Shown here: positions 17,961-27,492 of the stretch, one piece after another
How positions within the stretch are numbered: position 1 is the first letter of the stretch
Layout: the number at the start of each line of letters is the position of its first letter
NCBI GenBank assembly: GCA_910586765.1
Contig: CAJUJJ010000007.1
Coordinates: forward strand, 7,731-71,730
From: an uncultured Clostridia bacterium
GTDB lineage: Bacteria; Bacillota; Clostridia; Lachnospirales; Anaerotignaceae
DNA length: 64,000 nt
Direction of reading: 5' to 3'
Made by a program: the position numbers and the translations under genes
The notes under the pieces: model-generated
Told to the model about the DNA's origin: nothing
The model's input: only the letters and a program-made list of their open reading frames with translations
Databases searched by the model: none

Positions 17961-18866
17961 TTAAAGTAATATTTTTAAAGGCTTCATACATAGCCCATTT
18001 TTTTCTGTTATGATTTCATATATACCAATTAATACATTTTGACTATCATATCCTAACACAGTCTGTCCTTGTATGATTGTTCCATTTACTTTTTCAAAAA
18101 AATGTTCATAAATTTTATTTCCATTGTATAATAGTTTATTTCCTTTAGACGATACTACAATACTGCTATACTGCTCCAATGCTTTTTCTAAAGAAACTAA
18201 TGCTTTTTGCAACTCATTTTTTTCTGCTAGTTCCTTTAACTTATCTAATGTGATAGCAGTATCTAAAGAAAACATGCCTGAAGAAGTTCTCAAAAGAGAA
18301 CCCATATGTGCACCACAACCCAATTTTTTTCCAATATCTACACAAAGTGTCCTAATATAAGTTCCCTTTGAACAAGCAACATCTATTTCAAATTGGTCAG
18401 GTGGCATAAATTTCGTAATGTTAATATCAAATATTGTAATTGTTCTTTGTTTTCTTTCTATTTCTTTTCCTTCTCTTGCTAACTCATATAATTTTTTACC
18501 ATTTACTTTAATCGCAGAATACATAGGAGGAGTTTGACAATAAGTACCTAAAAAAGAATATACTACTTCTTCTATTTTTTGTTGTTCAAATACAACTTCT
18601 TTTTTCTGTAATATTTCACCAGAAGCATCTTCTGTTGTTGTAGTTGTGCCCAATACTACAACGGCTTTATAACTCTTTTTTCCATTCATAATATAATCAG
18701 CTAATTTTGTGCCTTTTCCTACACAAATAGGCAAAACTCCTTCTGCATCAGGGTCTAATGTGCCTGTATGTCCTACCTTTTTCTGTTGTATTATTTTACG
18801 TACTACTGCAACGACATCATGAGAAGTAAACCCTTTTTGTTTATAAATATTGAAAATTCCGTCCAT
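17961..18866 (-). CDS. truB: tRNA pseudouridine(55) synthase TruB
   Basis: A 301-residue enzyme forming pseudouridine 55 in the T-loop of tRNAs. The catalytic aspartate D38 is in VGHTGTLDPDAEGVLP; YKAVVVLGTTT and SKGTYIRTL are also typical. A C-terminal PUA-like extension is present. The start follows AAGGGG. It is part of the infB-rbfA-nrnA-truB-ribF run. Confidence 0.97.
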   Translation of the reverse strand: MDGIFNIYKQKGFTSHDVVAVVRKIIQQKKVGHTGTLDPDAEGVLPICVGKGTKLADYIMNGKKSYKAVVVLGTTTTTEDASGEILQKKEVVFEQQKIEEVVYSFLGTYCQTPPMYSAIKVNGKKLYELAREGKEIERKQRTITIFDINITKFMPPDQFEIDVACSKGTYIRTLCVDIGKKLGCGAHMGSLLRTSSGMFSLDTAITLDKLKELAEKNELQKALVSLEKALEQYSSIVVSSKGNKLLYNGNKIYEHFFEKVNGTIIQGQTVLGYDSQNVLIGIYEIITEKNGLCMKPLKILL

Positions 18867-18876
18867 AATTTTCCCC

Positions 18877-19836
18877 TTAAAACAATTCAGCTATTTTTAA
18901 CTGTATCTCATGCCATGCTTGTTCTATTGTACTATAAATAGTACAACCAGCTGCTTTAACATGACCGCCTCCACCAAAATTTTGAGCTAATTTACAGACA
19001 TCAAATCCGTCTTCTCCTCTAAAACTTGCTTTTACTTCGTTTTCTCCTTTTTGGTAAATAAAACAAGCAATTTTTATGCCTTCTACCCCTTTTATAAAAT
19101 TAACAATACTATCTACTTCTTTACTTGTACCATGACATTCTTTTATATCCTGTTGCGTCAAAAAAGTATAAATTACATTTTCATTAAAATATTTTTCTGC
19201 TTTTTCAAATGCTCTGCCTAACAGCTTTAACTCTGAAAAAGTTCTATTGTCAAAAAATGTAGTATAAATTTTATTTGCTGGAATAGAATATGTCATCAAT
19301 TCTGCTGCTGCTGTCATTGTTATAGGACTTGTAGAACTATGGCGAAAACCTGCTGTGTCATAGAGTATACCTGCATAAAGTGCTGAGGCAATTTGTTGAT
19401 TGAATACAGCATCATCTCTTAAAAATTGATATATAATTTCTGAAGTAGAAGAAGCATCGCTATTTACATAATTATATTTACCAAAATACGTATTACTAAT
19501 ATGATGGTCAATATTTATTTTCTGTTTTGTTTTATCAAAAATTTGTTGTGCCTCCCCTAAACGTTGCTTATCTCCGCTATCTAATGCTACAAAGGCATCA
19601 AATGTCGCATCTGCATATTTTTCTTTTGGCAATAACAAATTTTTATCTGCAATAATATCATATTTATTCGAAAATTCTTCTAAAACAACAGATACATTTT
19701 TTCCTTGTTTCTGTAAAGCATAGGCAAGAGCAAAGCAAGCACCTACTGCATCGCCATCAGGGTTTTGATGTCCCCCAATGGCAATACTTTGGCAATACTG
19801 TAATGCTTCTTTTATTTCTTCAAATGTATTATTCAT
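18877..19836 (-). CDS. nrnA: DHH-family oligoribonuclease / pAp phosphatase (NrnA-like)
   Basis: A 319-residue DHH/DHHA1 protein with GGHQNPDGDAVGA, FVALDSGD, NIDHHISN and the C-terminal GGGGHVKAAG. NrnA degrades very short RNAs and pAp, complementing PNPase encoded in the same operon. It starts two bases after the rbfA stop, consistent with coupled translation. Confidence 0.93.
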   Translation of the reverse strand: MNNTFEEIKEALQYCQSIAIGGHQNPDGDAVGACFALAYALQKQGKNVSVVLEEFSNKYDIIADKNLLLPKEKYADATFDAFVALDSGDKQRLGEAQQIFDKTKQKINIDHHISNTYFGKYNYVNSDASSTSEIIYQFLRDDAVFNQQIASALYAGILYDTAGFRHSSTSPITMTAAAELMTYSIPANKIYTTFFDNRTFSELKLLGRAFEKAEKYFNENVIYTFLTQQDIKECHGTSKEVDSIVNFIKGVEGIKIACFIYQKGENEVKASFRGEDGFDVCKLAQNFGGGGHVKAAGCTIYSTIEQAWHEIQLKIAELF

Positions 19837-19838
19837 TT

Positions 19839-20213
19839 TTATTCACCAGATTTCCTTGTTTCTCTCTCTTTTGCAACTTGTTCCATAAGCTGGTTCATAT
19901 GAATAGCATATTCTGTACTTTCATCTAATTTAAACTGCAATTCTGGTGTAAAACGCAAATTTATTCTCTCTGCTACTAAATGTCTTATAAAACCGCCTGC
20001 ATTTTTTAATCCCTTCATAACATTTTGTTTTTCTTCTTCATTTCCTAACACAGATACAAATACTTTACAATATTTTAAATCTGTAGTTGTATCCACTCGT
20101 ATTACACTTGTCATAGCATTAATACGAGGGTCTTTTACTTCAAAACGTATTATTTGAGAAAGTTCTTTCATAATTTCATCATTAATGCGAGAAATTCTGT
20201 TATTATTTTTCAT
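19839..20213 (-). CDS. rbfA: Ribosome-binding factor A
   Basis: A 124-residue KH-like protein for 30S maturation. Typical segments are RINDEIMKELSQII, VKDPRI, TDLKYCKVFVSV and LNLRFTPEL-like LRFTPELQF. Start 20213 follows ATAGGAG. It is preceded 14 bp upstream by infB. Confidence 0.95.
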   Translation of the reverse strand: MKNNNRISRINDEIMKELSQIIRFEVKDPRINAMTSVIRVDTTTDLKYCKVFVSVLGNEEEKQNVMKGLKNAGGFIRHLVAERINLRFTPELQFKLDESTEYAIHMNQLMEQVAKERETRKSGE

Positions 20214-20227
20214 ATTTTTTCTCCTAT

Positions 20228-22324
20228 TTATCTTGGTACTTCTACCATTTTAAATGCTTCTACAAAATCGCCTACTTTAATATCATTAAATTTTTTAAAT
20301 ACAAGGCCACATTCATATCCTGCTGCAACTTCTTTTACATCATCTTTAAAACGCTTTAAGCTTTCCAATTCTCCTTCAAATATTACAATACCATCTCTTG
20401 TAATTCTAGCCTGACAATTTCTTTCGAATTTTCCATCTAATACATAACTTCCTGCAATATTGCCAACACCAGAAGCTTTAAAGAGTTGACGAATTTCTGC
20501 GTGTCCCAATACTTTTTCTTCATATACTGGGTCAAGCATACCTTTCATAGCTGCTGTAATATCTTCAATAGCATTATAAATTACTCTATATAGACGAACA
20601 TCAACTTTTTCTTCATCTGCAAATAATTTTGCAGCAGGCTCAGGACGCACATTAAAACCAATAATAATAGCATTTGATGCAGATGCCAGCATAACATCAG
20701 ATTCTGTAATAGTACCTACGCCACCATGAATAATACGAATACGCACTTCTTCATTGGAAAGTCTTTCTAAACTTTGACGTACTGCCTCAACAGAGCCTTG
20801 TACATCTGCTTTTACTACAACATTCAAGTCTTTTACATTTCCAGATTGTATTTGTGTAAATAAATCATCAAGAGATACTTTTTGTGGGGTATCTTTTATT
20901 AGATTTTCTCTATTTTTTGCCACAACACTTTCTGCAACTTGTCTAGCTTGTTTTTCATTTTCTGCTACATAAAAAGTATCACCTGCTGTAGGTACTTCTG
21001 AAAGTCCTAAAATTTCCACAGGTGTAGAAGGGCCAGCCTTTTTTACACGTCTGCCTTTGTCATCTGTCATTGCTCTAATTTTACCATAAGCACTGCCCGC
21101 TACAATAGGGTCACCTACGTGAAGTGTACCATTTTGTACTAATACAGTAGCAACAGAACCTCTACCTTTATCAAGTTGTGCCTCTACAATAGCACCTCTT
21201 GCTTTTTTATTAGGGTTTGCTTTTAATTCTTTCATTTCTGCAACTAATGTAATCATTTCCAAAAGTTGGTCAATACCTTCTTTATTTACCGCAGAAACTG
21301 GAACACAAATTGTTTCGCCGCCCCAATCTTCTGCCAAAAGACCATACTCTGTTAATTCCTGTTTTACTCTGTCAGGATTTGCAGATGGTTTATCCATTTT
21401 ATTGATAGCAACAATAATATCTACACCTGCCGCTTTTGCATGGTTAATCGCTTCTATTGTTTGAGGCATAACACCATCGTCGGCTGCTACAACTAATACA
21501 GCAATATCTGTAATTTGTGCTCCTCTCATTCTCATAGCAGTAAATGCTTCGTGTCCTGGTGTATCCAAAAAAGTAATTGGTTTTCCATCAATTTGTACTG
21601 TATAAGCACCTATGTGCTGCGTAATACCGCCTGCTTCATTGCTTGTCACACTACTGTGACGAATGGAGTCTAAAAGAGAAGTTTTACCATGGTCAACGTG
21701 TCCCATAACAACTACAACAGGAGGTCTTTCTTTTAAATCTTTTTCGTCATCTTCTTCCTCTTGTCCGAACACTTCTTCCATAATGTCCTTTTCTTGTTCT
21801 TTTTCTAATATAATATCAAATTCTTCCGCAATAGCAACTGCCATATCAAATTCAATATTTTGGTTAATAGCTGCCATAATTCCCTTTTTCATAAAAGATT
21901 TTACAATTTCTGATGCGTTTTTTCCAAGTACTTCCGCAAGTTCTTTTACAGTAGGATTTTCGTTGATATATTTTACTGCTACATCTTCTTCCTCTTTGTT
22001 TTCTTCCTCTACAATTTGTCTTTCTTCTGTTTTAGAAAAATCTTGTTTATGATTTTTTTCTTTTTTATTTTTCCCTTTTTTATTATTTTGATACTCTTGT
22101 TTATTTTGTTCTGTTTTTTGTTCTTCTGTTGTTTTTTCCTGTGCTATAATAGTATCTTGATTTTGTTTTAATCCAAATACTTCCATAACAACTGCTGCAT
22201 CTTCTTCTTTTAAACCGCTCATATGGCTTTTTACTTCAATACCTAGTTCTTTCAATTTTTCAATTAATTCTTTGTTTTCTATTTTTAACATTTTTGCAAG
22301 CTCATAAATTCTAATATTAGGCAT
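20228..22324 (-). CDS. infB: Translation initiation factor IF-2
   Basis: A 698-residue GTPase that positions initiator tRNA on the 30S subunit. A short N-terminal IF2-N helix bundle (MPNIRIYELAKML) and a second IF2-N segment flank a charged Lys/Glu/Gln linker. The G domain has GHVDHGKTSLLDSIR, DTPGHEAF and NKMDKP, followed by the C1/C2 domains. The N-terminal part is short compared with enterobacterial IF-2 but normal for Clostridia. The start follows TTGGAGGTGG. Confidence 0.98.
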   Translation of the reverse strand: MPNIRIYELAKMLKIENKELIEKLKELGIEVKSHMSGLKEEDAAVVMEVFGLKQNQDTIIAQEKTTEEQKTEQNKQEYQNNKKGKNKKEKNHKQDFSKTEERQIVEEENKEEEDVAVKYINENPTVKELAEVLGKNASEIVKSFMKKGIMAAINQNIEFDMAVAIAEEFDIILEKEQEKDIMEEVFGQEEEDDEKDLKERPPVVVVMGHVDHGKTSLLDSIRHSSVTSNEAGGITQHIGAYTVQIDGKPITFLDTPGHEAFTAMRMRGAQITDIAVLVVAADDGVMPQTIEAINHAKAAGVDIIVAINKMDKPSANPDRVKQELTEYGLLAEDWGGETICVPVSAVNKEGIDQLLEMITLVAEMKELKANPNKKARGAIVEAQLDKGRGSVATVLVQNGTLHVGDPIVAGSAYGKIRAMTDDKGRRVKKAGPSTPVEILGLSEVPTAGDTFYVAENEKQARQVAESVVAKNRENLIKDTPQKVSLDDLFTQIQSGNVKDLNVVVKADVQGSVEAVRQSLERLSNEEVRIRIIHGGVGTITESDVMLASASNAIIIGFNVRPEPAAKLFADEEKVDVRLYRVIYNAIEDITAAMKGMLDPVYEEKVLGHAEIRQLFKASGVGNIAGSYVLDGKFERNCQARITRDGIVIFEGELESLKRFKDDVKEVAAGYECGLVFKKFNDIKVGDFVEAFKMVEVPR

Positions 22325-22343
22325 TGCTCCACCTCCAATAATT

Positions 22344-22643
22344 TTATTGTACTATTTTCTGTAATATGTTTTTTGCAAATCCTTCTTCTGTTATTGCTAA
22401 TATAGCTCTGCTTTCTTTTCCCAATGCACTACCAATTCTTTCTTTAGAACCTAATACAAAAATTGGTATATGATAATAAGCGGCACTATTTTGAAATTTT
22501 TTTTGAGTATTTGCTGAGGCATCTTCTGCTAATAAAAGTAATTTCGCTGTTTTATTTTTAATTGCTAATTCACAGCCAACTTCACCTGAAACTACTTTAC
22601 CTGCCTTTTGACAAAGTCCCAAAAGAGAATATATTTTATCCAT
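22344..22643 (-). CDS. ylxQ: L7Ae/L30e-family RNA-binding protein (YlxQ)
   Basis: A 99-residue ribosomal-L7Ae-type protein. LLGLCQKAGKVVSGEVGCELAIKNKTAKLLLLAEDAS and the later IPIFVLGSKERIGSALGK match the YlxQ family. It probably binds a kink-turn RNA; a precise role is not established. It overlaps the end of ylxR by 8 bp and leads into infB. Confidence 0.92.
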   Translation of the reverse strand: MDKIYSLLGLCQKAGKVVSGEVGCELAIKNKTAKLLLLAEDASANTQKKFQNSAAYYHIPIFVLGSKERIGSALGKESRAILAITEEGFAKNILQKIVQ

Positions 22644-22914
22644 TTTTTATCTCACCACGTAATTGTTCTGCTAATTGTTCATAAACCTCTTTAGGTACAG
22701 CTTTTTTAAAAGACCTATCTAATCCCTTTGATTTTTGTGCTTTTTCTAAACACTCTATATTAGGGCAGATATATGCACCACGTCCTGGCTTTTTTCCTGT
22801 TGCGTCCAAAAAAAATTCCCCTTCATCATTGTGTACAATGCGTATCATTTCTTTTTTATTTTTCATTTCTTGACAGCCAGTACATTTTCTCAATGGAATT
22901 TTTCTTTGTTTCAT
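22636..22914 (-). CDS. ylxR: YlxR/RnpM family nucleic-acid-binding protein
   Basis: A 92-residue protein with RKCTGCQEMKNKKEMIRIV and GRGAYICPN, the DUF448/YlxR signature. In Bacillus the homologue has been reported to modulate RNase P (RnpM). It lies between nusA and ylxQ, its invariant position. The start follows AAAGGAGG. Confidence 0.93.
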   Translation of the reverse strand: MKQRKIPLRKCTGCQEMKNKKEMIRIVHNDEGEFFLDATGKKPGRGAYICPNIECLEKAQKSKGLDRSFKKAVPKEVYEQLAEQLRGEIKNG

Positions 22915-22973
22915 AAATAAAACCTCCTTTCACGCTTTCTGGAAAGAAAGCTTTTCAAAGAATTTTACTATAA

Positions 22974-24242
22974 TTATTGTTGTTGTTCTTCTATTTCATG
23001 AAGCTGTTGTGATACATCATTTTCCATAGTTTCTTGTATTTCTTCAGATATTTCACTTATATTTTTCTTTTCTTCTGGTTCTTCTAAATCTGCAAAAGCT
23101 TCTTGACATAAACGTAACATTCTTTCTTGTTCACTTTCATTTTCACTCTCTTGCTCATTATCTATTAGTTCCATATTGTTTTCATCATTTTCTAAAAAGT
23201 TTGTTTCTCTTGCTTGCGTTTCACTTTTAATATCAATTCTCCAACCTGTTAATTTTGCTGAAAGTCTTGCATTTTGTCCTTCTTTTCCTATTGCAAGAGA
23301 AAGCTGATGGTCAGGCACTACAATTTTCGCACTTTGTTCCTGCTCATTGATAGAAACAGCCACTACTTTAGAAGGACTTAATGCAGCTGCAATAAATTCT
23401 TTAGGGTCTTCACTCCAGTTAATAACATCTATTTTTTCACCGTGTAATTCATTTACAATAACATTTACTCTATAACCATTTTGTCCTACACAAGCTCCTA
23501 AAGCATCTACATTTTTATCTTTTGTGTAAACTGCAATTTTTGTCCTAGAGCCTGCCTCTCTGGCAATGCTTTTTATTTCTACTGTTCCATCATATACCTC
23601 TGGTACTTCTTGCTCAAAAAGTCTTTTTACTAATTCTGGGTGTGTTCTGGAAACATAAATTTGAGGACCTTTTGTACTTTGTTTTACTTCTAAAACATAA
23701 ACTTTTATTCTATCCATAAAATTATATTCTTCAAAAGGAATTTGTTCATTTGGTGTTAATATCGCATCAATTTTTCCTAACTGTACAATCACATTTTTTC
23801 TTTCTCGTCTTTGTACAATGCCTGTCATAATATCTTTTTCTTTTGTAATGTATTGATTATAAAGTATTTCTCTTTCTGCCTCTCTAAATTTCTGTACGAC
23901 TACCTGTTTCGCAGTTTGTGCTGAAATTCTGCCAAAATTCTTTGGTGTTACTTCAATATCAATAATATCACCTATAATAAAATAAGGATTGATATTTCTT
24001 GCATCTTCTAAAGAAATCTGAAGCATTTTATCTTCTACTTCTTCCACCACTTCCTTTTGTGCATAACAAGCAACATCTCCTGTTTCACGGTTAATTACAA
24101 CTTTTATATTTTGACTTGTACCAAAATTTTTTTTACAAGCTGATACAAGAGAAGTTTCTATCGCTTCAAATATAACTTCTTTATCAATGCCTTTTTCCTT
24201 TTCAATTTGGTTTAACGCATTTATAAATTCTACTCTATCCAT
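22974..24242 (-). CDS. nusA: Transcription termination/antitermination factor NusA
   Basis: A 422-residue RNA-polymerase-associated factor. It has an N-terminal polymerase-binding domain, an S1 domain (IMTGIVQRRERKNVIVQL), and two KH domains (VGQNGYRVNVIVNELHGEKIDVI and AIGKEGQNARLSAKLTGWRIDI). The tail of about 75 residues is strongly acidic and Gln/Glu-rich, longer than in Bacillus. The start follows AAAGGAGA. Confidence 0.96.
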   Translation of the reverse strand: MDRVEFINALNQIEKEKGIDKEVIFEAIETSLVSACKKNFGTSQNIKVVINRETGDVACYAQKEVVEEVEDKMLQISLEDARNINPYFIIGDIIDIEVTPKNFGRISAQTAKQVVVQKFREAEREILYNQYITKEKDIMTGIVQRRERKNVIVQLGKIDAILTPNEQIPFEEYNFMDRIKVYVLEVKQSTKGPQIYVSRTHPELVKRLFEQEVPEVYDGTVEIKSIAREAGSRTKIAVYTKDKNVDALGACVGQNGYRVNVIVNELHGEKIDVINWSEDPKEFIAAALSPSKVVAVSINEQEQSAKIVVPDHQLSLAIGKEGQNARLSAKLTGWRIDIKSETQARETNFLENDENNMELIDNEQESENESEQERMLRLCQEAFADLEEPEEKKNISEISEEIQETMENDVSQQLHEIEEQQQ

Positions 24243-24313
24243 TTTTTTAATTTCTCCTTTTTATACTATTTGTATTTTTGTGTTCCAAAAATACATTCAC
24301 AACGGACAGTAAA

Positions 24314-24781
24314 CTAAAATATGACTGCTAAACGAACACTTGCCGTTTCTTTTTGTACAAACTGCTTTTCTGTTCCATCTTCTTCTATTATGGTAATTAC
24401 ACCATTATCAAATTGTTTTAATTCTCCTTGATATTCTTTTTTGCCTTCTAATGGTTTATACAATTTTATGTCAATGATTTCTCCAATATATTTTTCAAAA
24501 TGTTCTGGTTTTTTTAATGGTCTGTCAATGCCTGGAGAACTTACTTCTAATATATAAGCCTGTTCAATAGGGTCTGTCTCGTCCAATTTTTTTTCCAAAA
24601 TGCGGCTTACATTTTCACAGTCCTCAATGGTAACACCACCATCTTTATCAATATATACTCTTAAATACCAATTAGGGCCTTCTTTTACAAATTCTAAATC
24701 TGCTAATTCCAATGCTTTTTCTTCTAATATAGGCTCTAATATCGCTAATACCTTTTTTTCTGTATTATTTTGTTTCGCCAC
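24314..24781 (-). CDS. rimP: Ribosome maturation factor RimP
   Basis: A 155-residue 30S-maturation factor. GPNWYLRVYIDKDGGVTIEDCENVSR and YILEVSSPGIDRPL are diagnostic. It is the first gene of the translation operon. The start is GTG at 24781 behind GAGGTGAG. A hairpin lies in its leader and a consensus promoter ~80 bp upstream. Confidence 0.96.
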   Translation of the reverse strand: MAKQNNTEKKVLAILEPILEEKALELADLEFVKEGPNWYLRVYIDKDGGVTIEDCENVSRILEKKLDETDPIEQAYILEVSSPGIDRPLKKPEHFEKYIGEIIDIKLYKPLEGKKEYQGELKQFDNGVITIIEEDGTEKQFVQKETASVRLAVIF

Positions 24782-24807
24782 AAACTCACCTCATAACAAA
24801 ATTTAAG

Positions 24808-24836
24808 AGTGGGTTTTCACCCACTCTTTTGATATA
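24808..24836. terminator. Hairpin in the rimP leader
   Basis: An 8-bp stem (gagtgggt with acccactc) with a 4-nt loop. Read on the plus strand it is followed by TTTT. Read on the minus strand it lies in the rimP 5' leader between promoter and ribosome site, followed by an AT-rich tract. It may attenuate or stabilise the operon message. Confidence 0.5.
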
Positions 24837-24858
24837 AAAATCTATTGATACTGCTTTT

Positions 24859-24887
24859 AGTATAGCACCTTATACTATTAAATGCAA
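24859..24887 (-). promoter_or_regulatory. Promoter of the rimP-pnp operon
   Basis: On the minus strand, -35 TTGCAT (24882-24887), exactly 17 bp, then -10 TATACT (24859-24864). Transcription would start near 24852, giving a ~70-nt leader. Confidence 0.75.
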
Positions 24888-24914
24888 GAAATATTTACAA
24901 AAATATTTACAGCG

Positions 24915-25319
24915 TTACTGACTATCTCTTTGAGCAATGATATAGTATATTTTTATTTCTGCACCAACTGGTTCCGATACTGCTCTAAATGTATATTCTT
25001 TACTTTTTCCAAATATACTATTATTTACTTTTACATAAATATGTCCTTTGTCATTTGGATTAAAAATACGTTCTTCTTCTCCATTTATAGTAGCTAAAAC
25101 TGCAATATCTCCTCTATTTTCTATATAAAAATTAACATATTTTCCATCTTTTTTATCTAAGGTATAATCACTTTCAAAAACATCACTAACATATAGACCT
25201 GTACTTACAGTATCTGTTTCATTTGTAACAGTATTATCTTCATTTGCAAATATCATATAAGAATTAAAAAAAACTGTTATAATTGTCAAAAATAGAAGTG
25301 TTATCTTTTTTATATTCAC
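24915..25319 (-). CDS. Secreted protein of unknown function
   Basis: A 134-residue protein with an N-terminal signal peptide (positively charged MNIKK, hydrophobic core to about residue 24, Ala before an acidic mature region). The mature part is mostly beta strands with no motif I can name. The start is GTG at 25317-25319 behind GAGGAGG. It follows purB after a 34-bp gap and may be co-transcribed with it. Probably exported or membrane-attached; function unknown. Confidence 0.7.
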   Translation of the reverse strand: MNIKKITLLFLTIITVFFNSYMIFANEDNTVTNETDTVSTGLYVSDVFESDYTLDKKDGKYVNFYIENRGDIAVLATINGEEERIFNPNDKGHIYVKVNNSIFGKSKEYTFRAVSEPVGAEIKIYYIIAQRDSQ

Positions 25320-25353
25320 AAATATTCCTCCTCTATTACTGTCACTTTAGAGA

Positions 25354-26787
25354 TTACACTCTTACTTCTTCTCCTTCTTCTTCTAAAAGTTGTTTATTTT
25401 TGTCTAGCACAGGCTGTACAAAATTTTTAACATAATTTTCTGTTTGTTCTGGTGCAATACCAACAAAGTTTTCTGGTATCATAATAGCTTCTAATTCTTC
25501 CATAGTCATACCAAACATAGTATCATTTGCAATTCTTTGTAGTAAATCATTAGGCTTTCCTTCCATTTTAACCATTTTTCCTGCTTCCATAGAATGTACT
25601 CTAATTCTTTCATGCAGTTCTTGTCTGTTTCCACCTTTTTTTACAGCGTCCATCATAATATTTTCTGTTGCCATAAATGGTAGTTCATCATTCAGATGTT
25701 TTCTAATTACTTTAGGATATACTACCAAACCATCTACTACATTTCTATACAATGTCAATATCGCATCTACACATAAAAATGCTTCTGGTACACTAATTCT
25801 TTTATTTGCAGAGTCATCTAATGTCCTCTCAAACCATTGTATGGAAGATGTGATTGCTGGATTAATAGCGTCTGCAATGACATATCTCGCAAGAGAACCT
25901 ATTCTTTCAGAACGCATAGGATTTCTTTTATATGCCATAGCGGAAGAACCTATTTGACTTTTTTCAAAAGGTTCTTCAATTTCTTTTAAATGTTGTAACA
26001 ATCTAATATCATTACTAAATTTAAAAGCACTTTGTGCAATAGAAGAAAGTACATTTAATATTTGAGCATCTAATTTTCTAGGATAGGTTTGTCCTGATAC
26101 TTTAAAATAATTTGTATATCCCATTTTATTGGCAATAATATCATCTAATTGTTTCACTTTTTGTTTATCTCCATCAAATAATTCCAAAAAGCTAGCTTGT
26201 GTACCCGTAGTACCTTTTGAGCCTAACAATTTCGCTTTACTAATTTGAAATTCTATATCTTCTAAATCCATCATTAAATCTTGCAGCCAAAGCGTTGCTC
26301 TTTTTCCTACTGTTGTAGTTTGTGCTGGCTGAAAATGTGTAAATCCTAATGTTGGCATATCTTTATATTCTAAAGCAAATTTTGAAAGCTCATTTATGAC
26401 ATTTAATAATTTCTTTCTAATAAGTTTCATTGCTTCTGTCATAATAATAATATCTGTATTATCTCCTACATAACAGCTTGTTGCTCCCAAATGAATAATA
26501 GCCTCTGCTTTTGGTGCTTGCTTTCCAAAAGCATATACATGGCTCATAACATCGTGACGTACTTCTTTTTCTCTTGCTTCTGCCACTTCATAGTTAATAT
26601 CATATTGATGTGCTTTCATTTCCTCAATTTGTTCTTCTGTAATAGCAAGTCCTAGTTCTTTTTCTGCTTCTGCTAAAGCAATCCACAATTTTCTCCATGT
26701 TTGAAATTTAAACTCTTGTGAAAATAAGTGGGACATTTCTTTACTTGCATATCTTGTATTTAATGGAGACTGATATTGTTGTTTCAT
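25354..26787 (-). CDS. purB: Adenylosuccinate lyase
   Basis: A 477-residue fumarase/aspartase-superfamily enzyme acting twice in purine synthesis (SAICAR to AICAR, and adenylosuccinate to AMP). The superfamily signature is GSSAMAYKRNPMRSE; the active-site region HLGATSCYVGDNTD and TLGFTHFQPAQ are also seen. The start 26787 follows GGAAAGGAG. purC, for the preceding step, lies ~1.1 kb upstream on the same strand, with two unrelated genes between. Confidence 0.96.
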   Translation of the reverse strand: MKQQYQSPLNTRYASKEMSHLFSQEFKFQTWRKLWIALAEAEKELGLAITEEQIEEMKAHQYDINYEVAEAREKEVRHDVMSHVYAFGKQAPKAEAIIHLGATSCYVGDNTDIIIMTEAMKLIRKKLLNVINELSKFALEYKDMPTLGFTHFQPAQTTTVGKRATLWLQDLMMDLEDIEFQISKAKLLGSKGTTGTQASFLELFDGDKQKVKQLDDIIANKMGYTNYFKVSGQTYPRKLDAQILNVLSSIAQSAFKFSNDIRLLQHLKEIEEPFEKSQIGSSAMAYKRNPMRSERIGSLARYVIADAINPAITSSIQWFERTLDDSANKRISVPEAFLCVDAILTLYRNVVDGLVVYPKVIRKHLNDELPFMATENIMMDAVKKGGNRQELHERIRVHSMEAGKMVKMEGKPNDLLQRIANDTMFGMTMEELEAIMIPENFVGIAPEQTENYVKNFVQPVLDKNKQLLEEEGEEVRV

Positions 26788-26818
26788 TTGTATACTCCTT
26801 TCCATATTTGAGTAATGA

Positions 26819-27361
26819 TTATACCCAGACACCAAATCTATTATTTTCTATATCATAAAAATTTTGAGAAAAACTATTTCCAAACATAACTGCAATATCC
26901 TTTAATGAAATATAAATTGTATTTTCTTTATTCACAAGAGGATATGCCAACGCTCTAGCTTTTTCTCCATTGAATGAAATTTTGCTGTTCTCTATTTGTA
27001 TCATACTACATCTTTGTGCTATATGACATTCTATTTGTTTTGTATTTTCATACCATATTAAATCACACGCTGTTAAATGATATGTTTTTTCTGCCTTTCG
27101 AATAACATCAAACAAATCTCTTAAAGGTATCATTATCATACCATTTTCTAACAGATAAGGATAATGATTTGTTTCAAATGCTTCCCCTTCTAAATAAAAC
27201 AAATTACTTTTTGCTTCAAATGATAAAAATTTAGGAAAATATACAGTATCATAGTCATTCGTAATAACTGTATTTACTATAGGCTGTTGCATTTCATTTG
27301 CATAGCAATTTATAGTAAAAATCATAAAAGATAATAAAACAGCAACTATTTTTTTATTCAT
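26819..27361 (-). CDS. Secreted protein with copper-amine-oxidase-N-like domain
   Basis: A 180-residue protein with a signal peptide (MNKKIVAVLLSFMIFTINCYA). The mature part has the repeating strand pattern of the Cu_amine_oxidN1 domain, best seen in NGMIMIPLRDLFDVI and the matching TIYISLKDIAVMFG near the end. This domain is a common wall- or surface-associated module in Clostridia and is not itself an oxidase. Start 27361 follows AAGGTGAT. Confidence 0.7.
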   Translation of the reverse strand: MNKKIVAVLLSFMIFTINCYANEMQQPIVNTVITNDYDTVYFPKFLSFEAKSNLFYLEGEAFETNHYPYLLENGMIMIPLRDLFDVIRKAEKTYHLTACDLIWYENTKQIECHIAQRCSMIQIENSKISFNGEKARALAYPLVNKENTIYISLKDIAVMFGNSFSQNFYDIENNRFGVWV

Positions 27362-27492
27362 AAATATCACCTTTTTATTTGTCTTTTTTCAGAAAAGTAT
27401 TTCTATTGAATAAGACTTAAAGCATAATACATATTTCTGTATACAATTATGAATTTTTTGTTTGTTTAACAGCTTTGTAAACTGAAATTCGA

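Noticed and set aside
21663..22052. Serine-rich plus-strand frame inside infB
   Set aside because: Opposite the charged IF-2 linker; its composition is explained by the antisense of Glu/Asp codons. No ribosome site.
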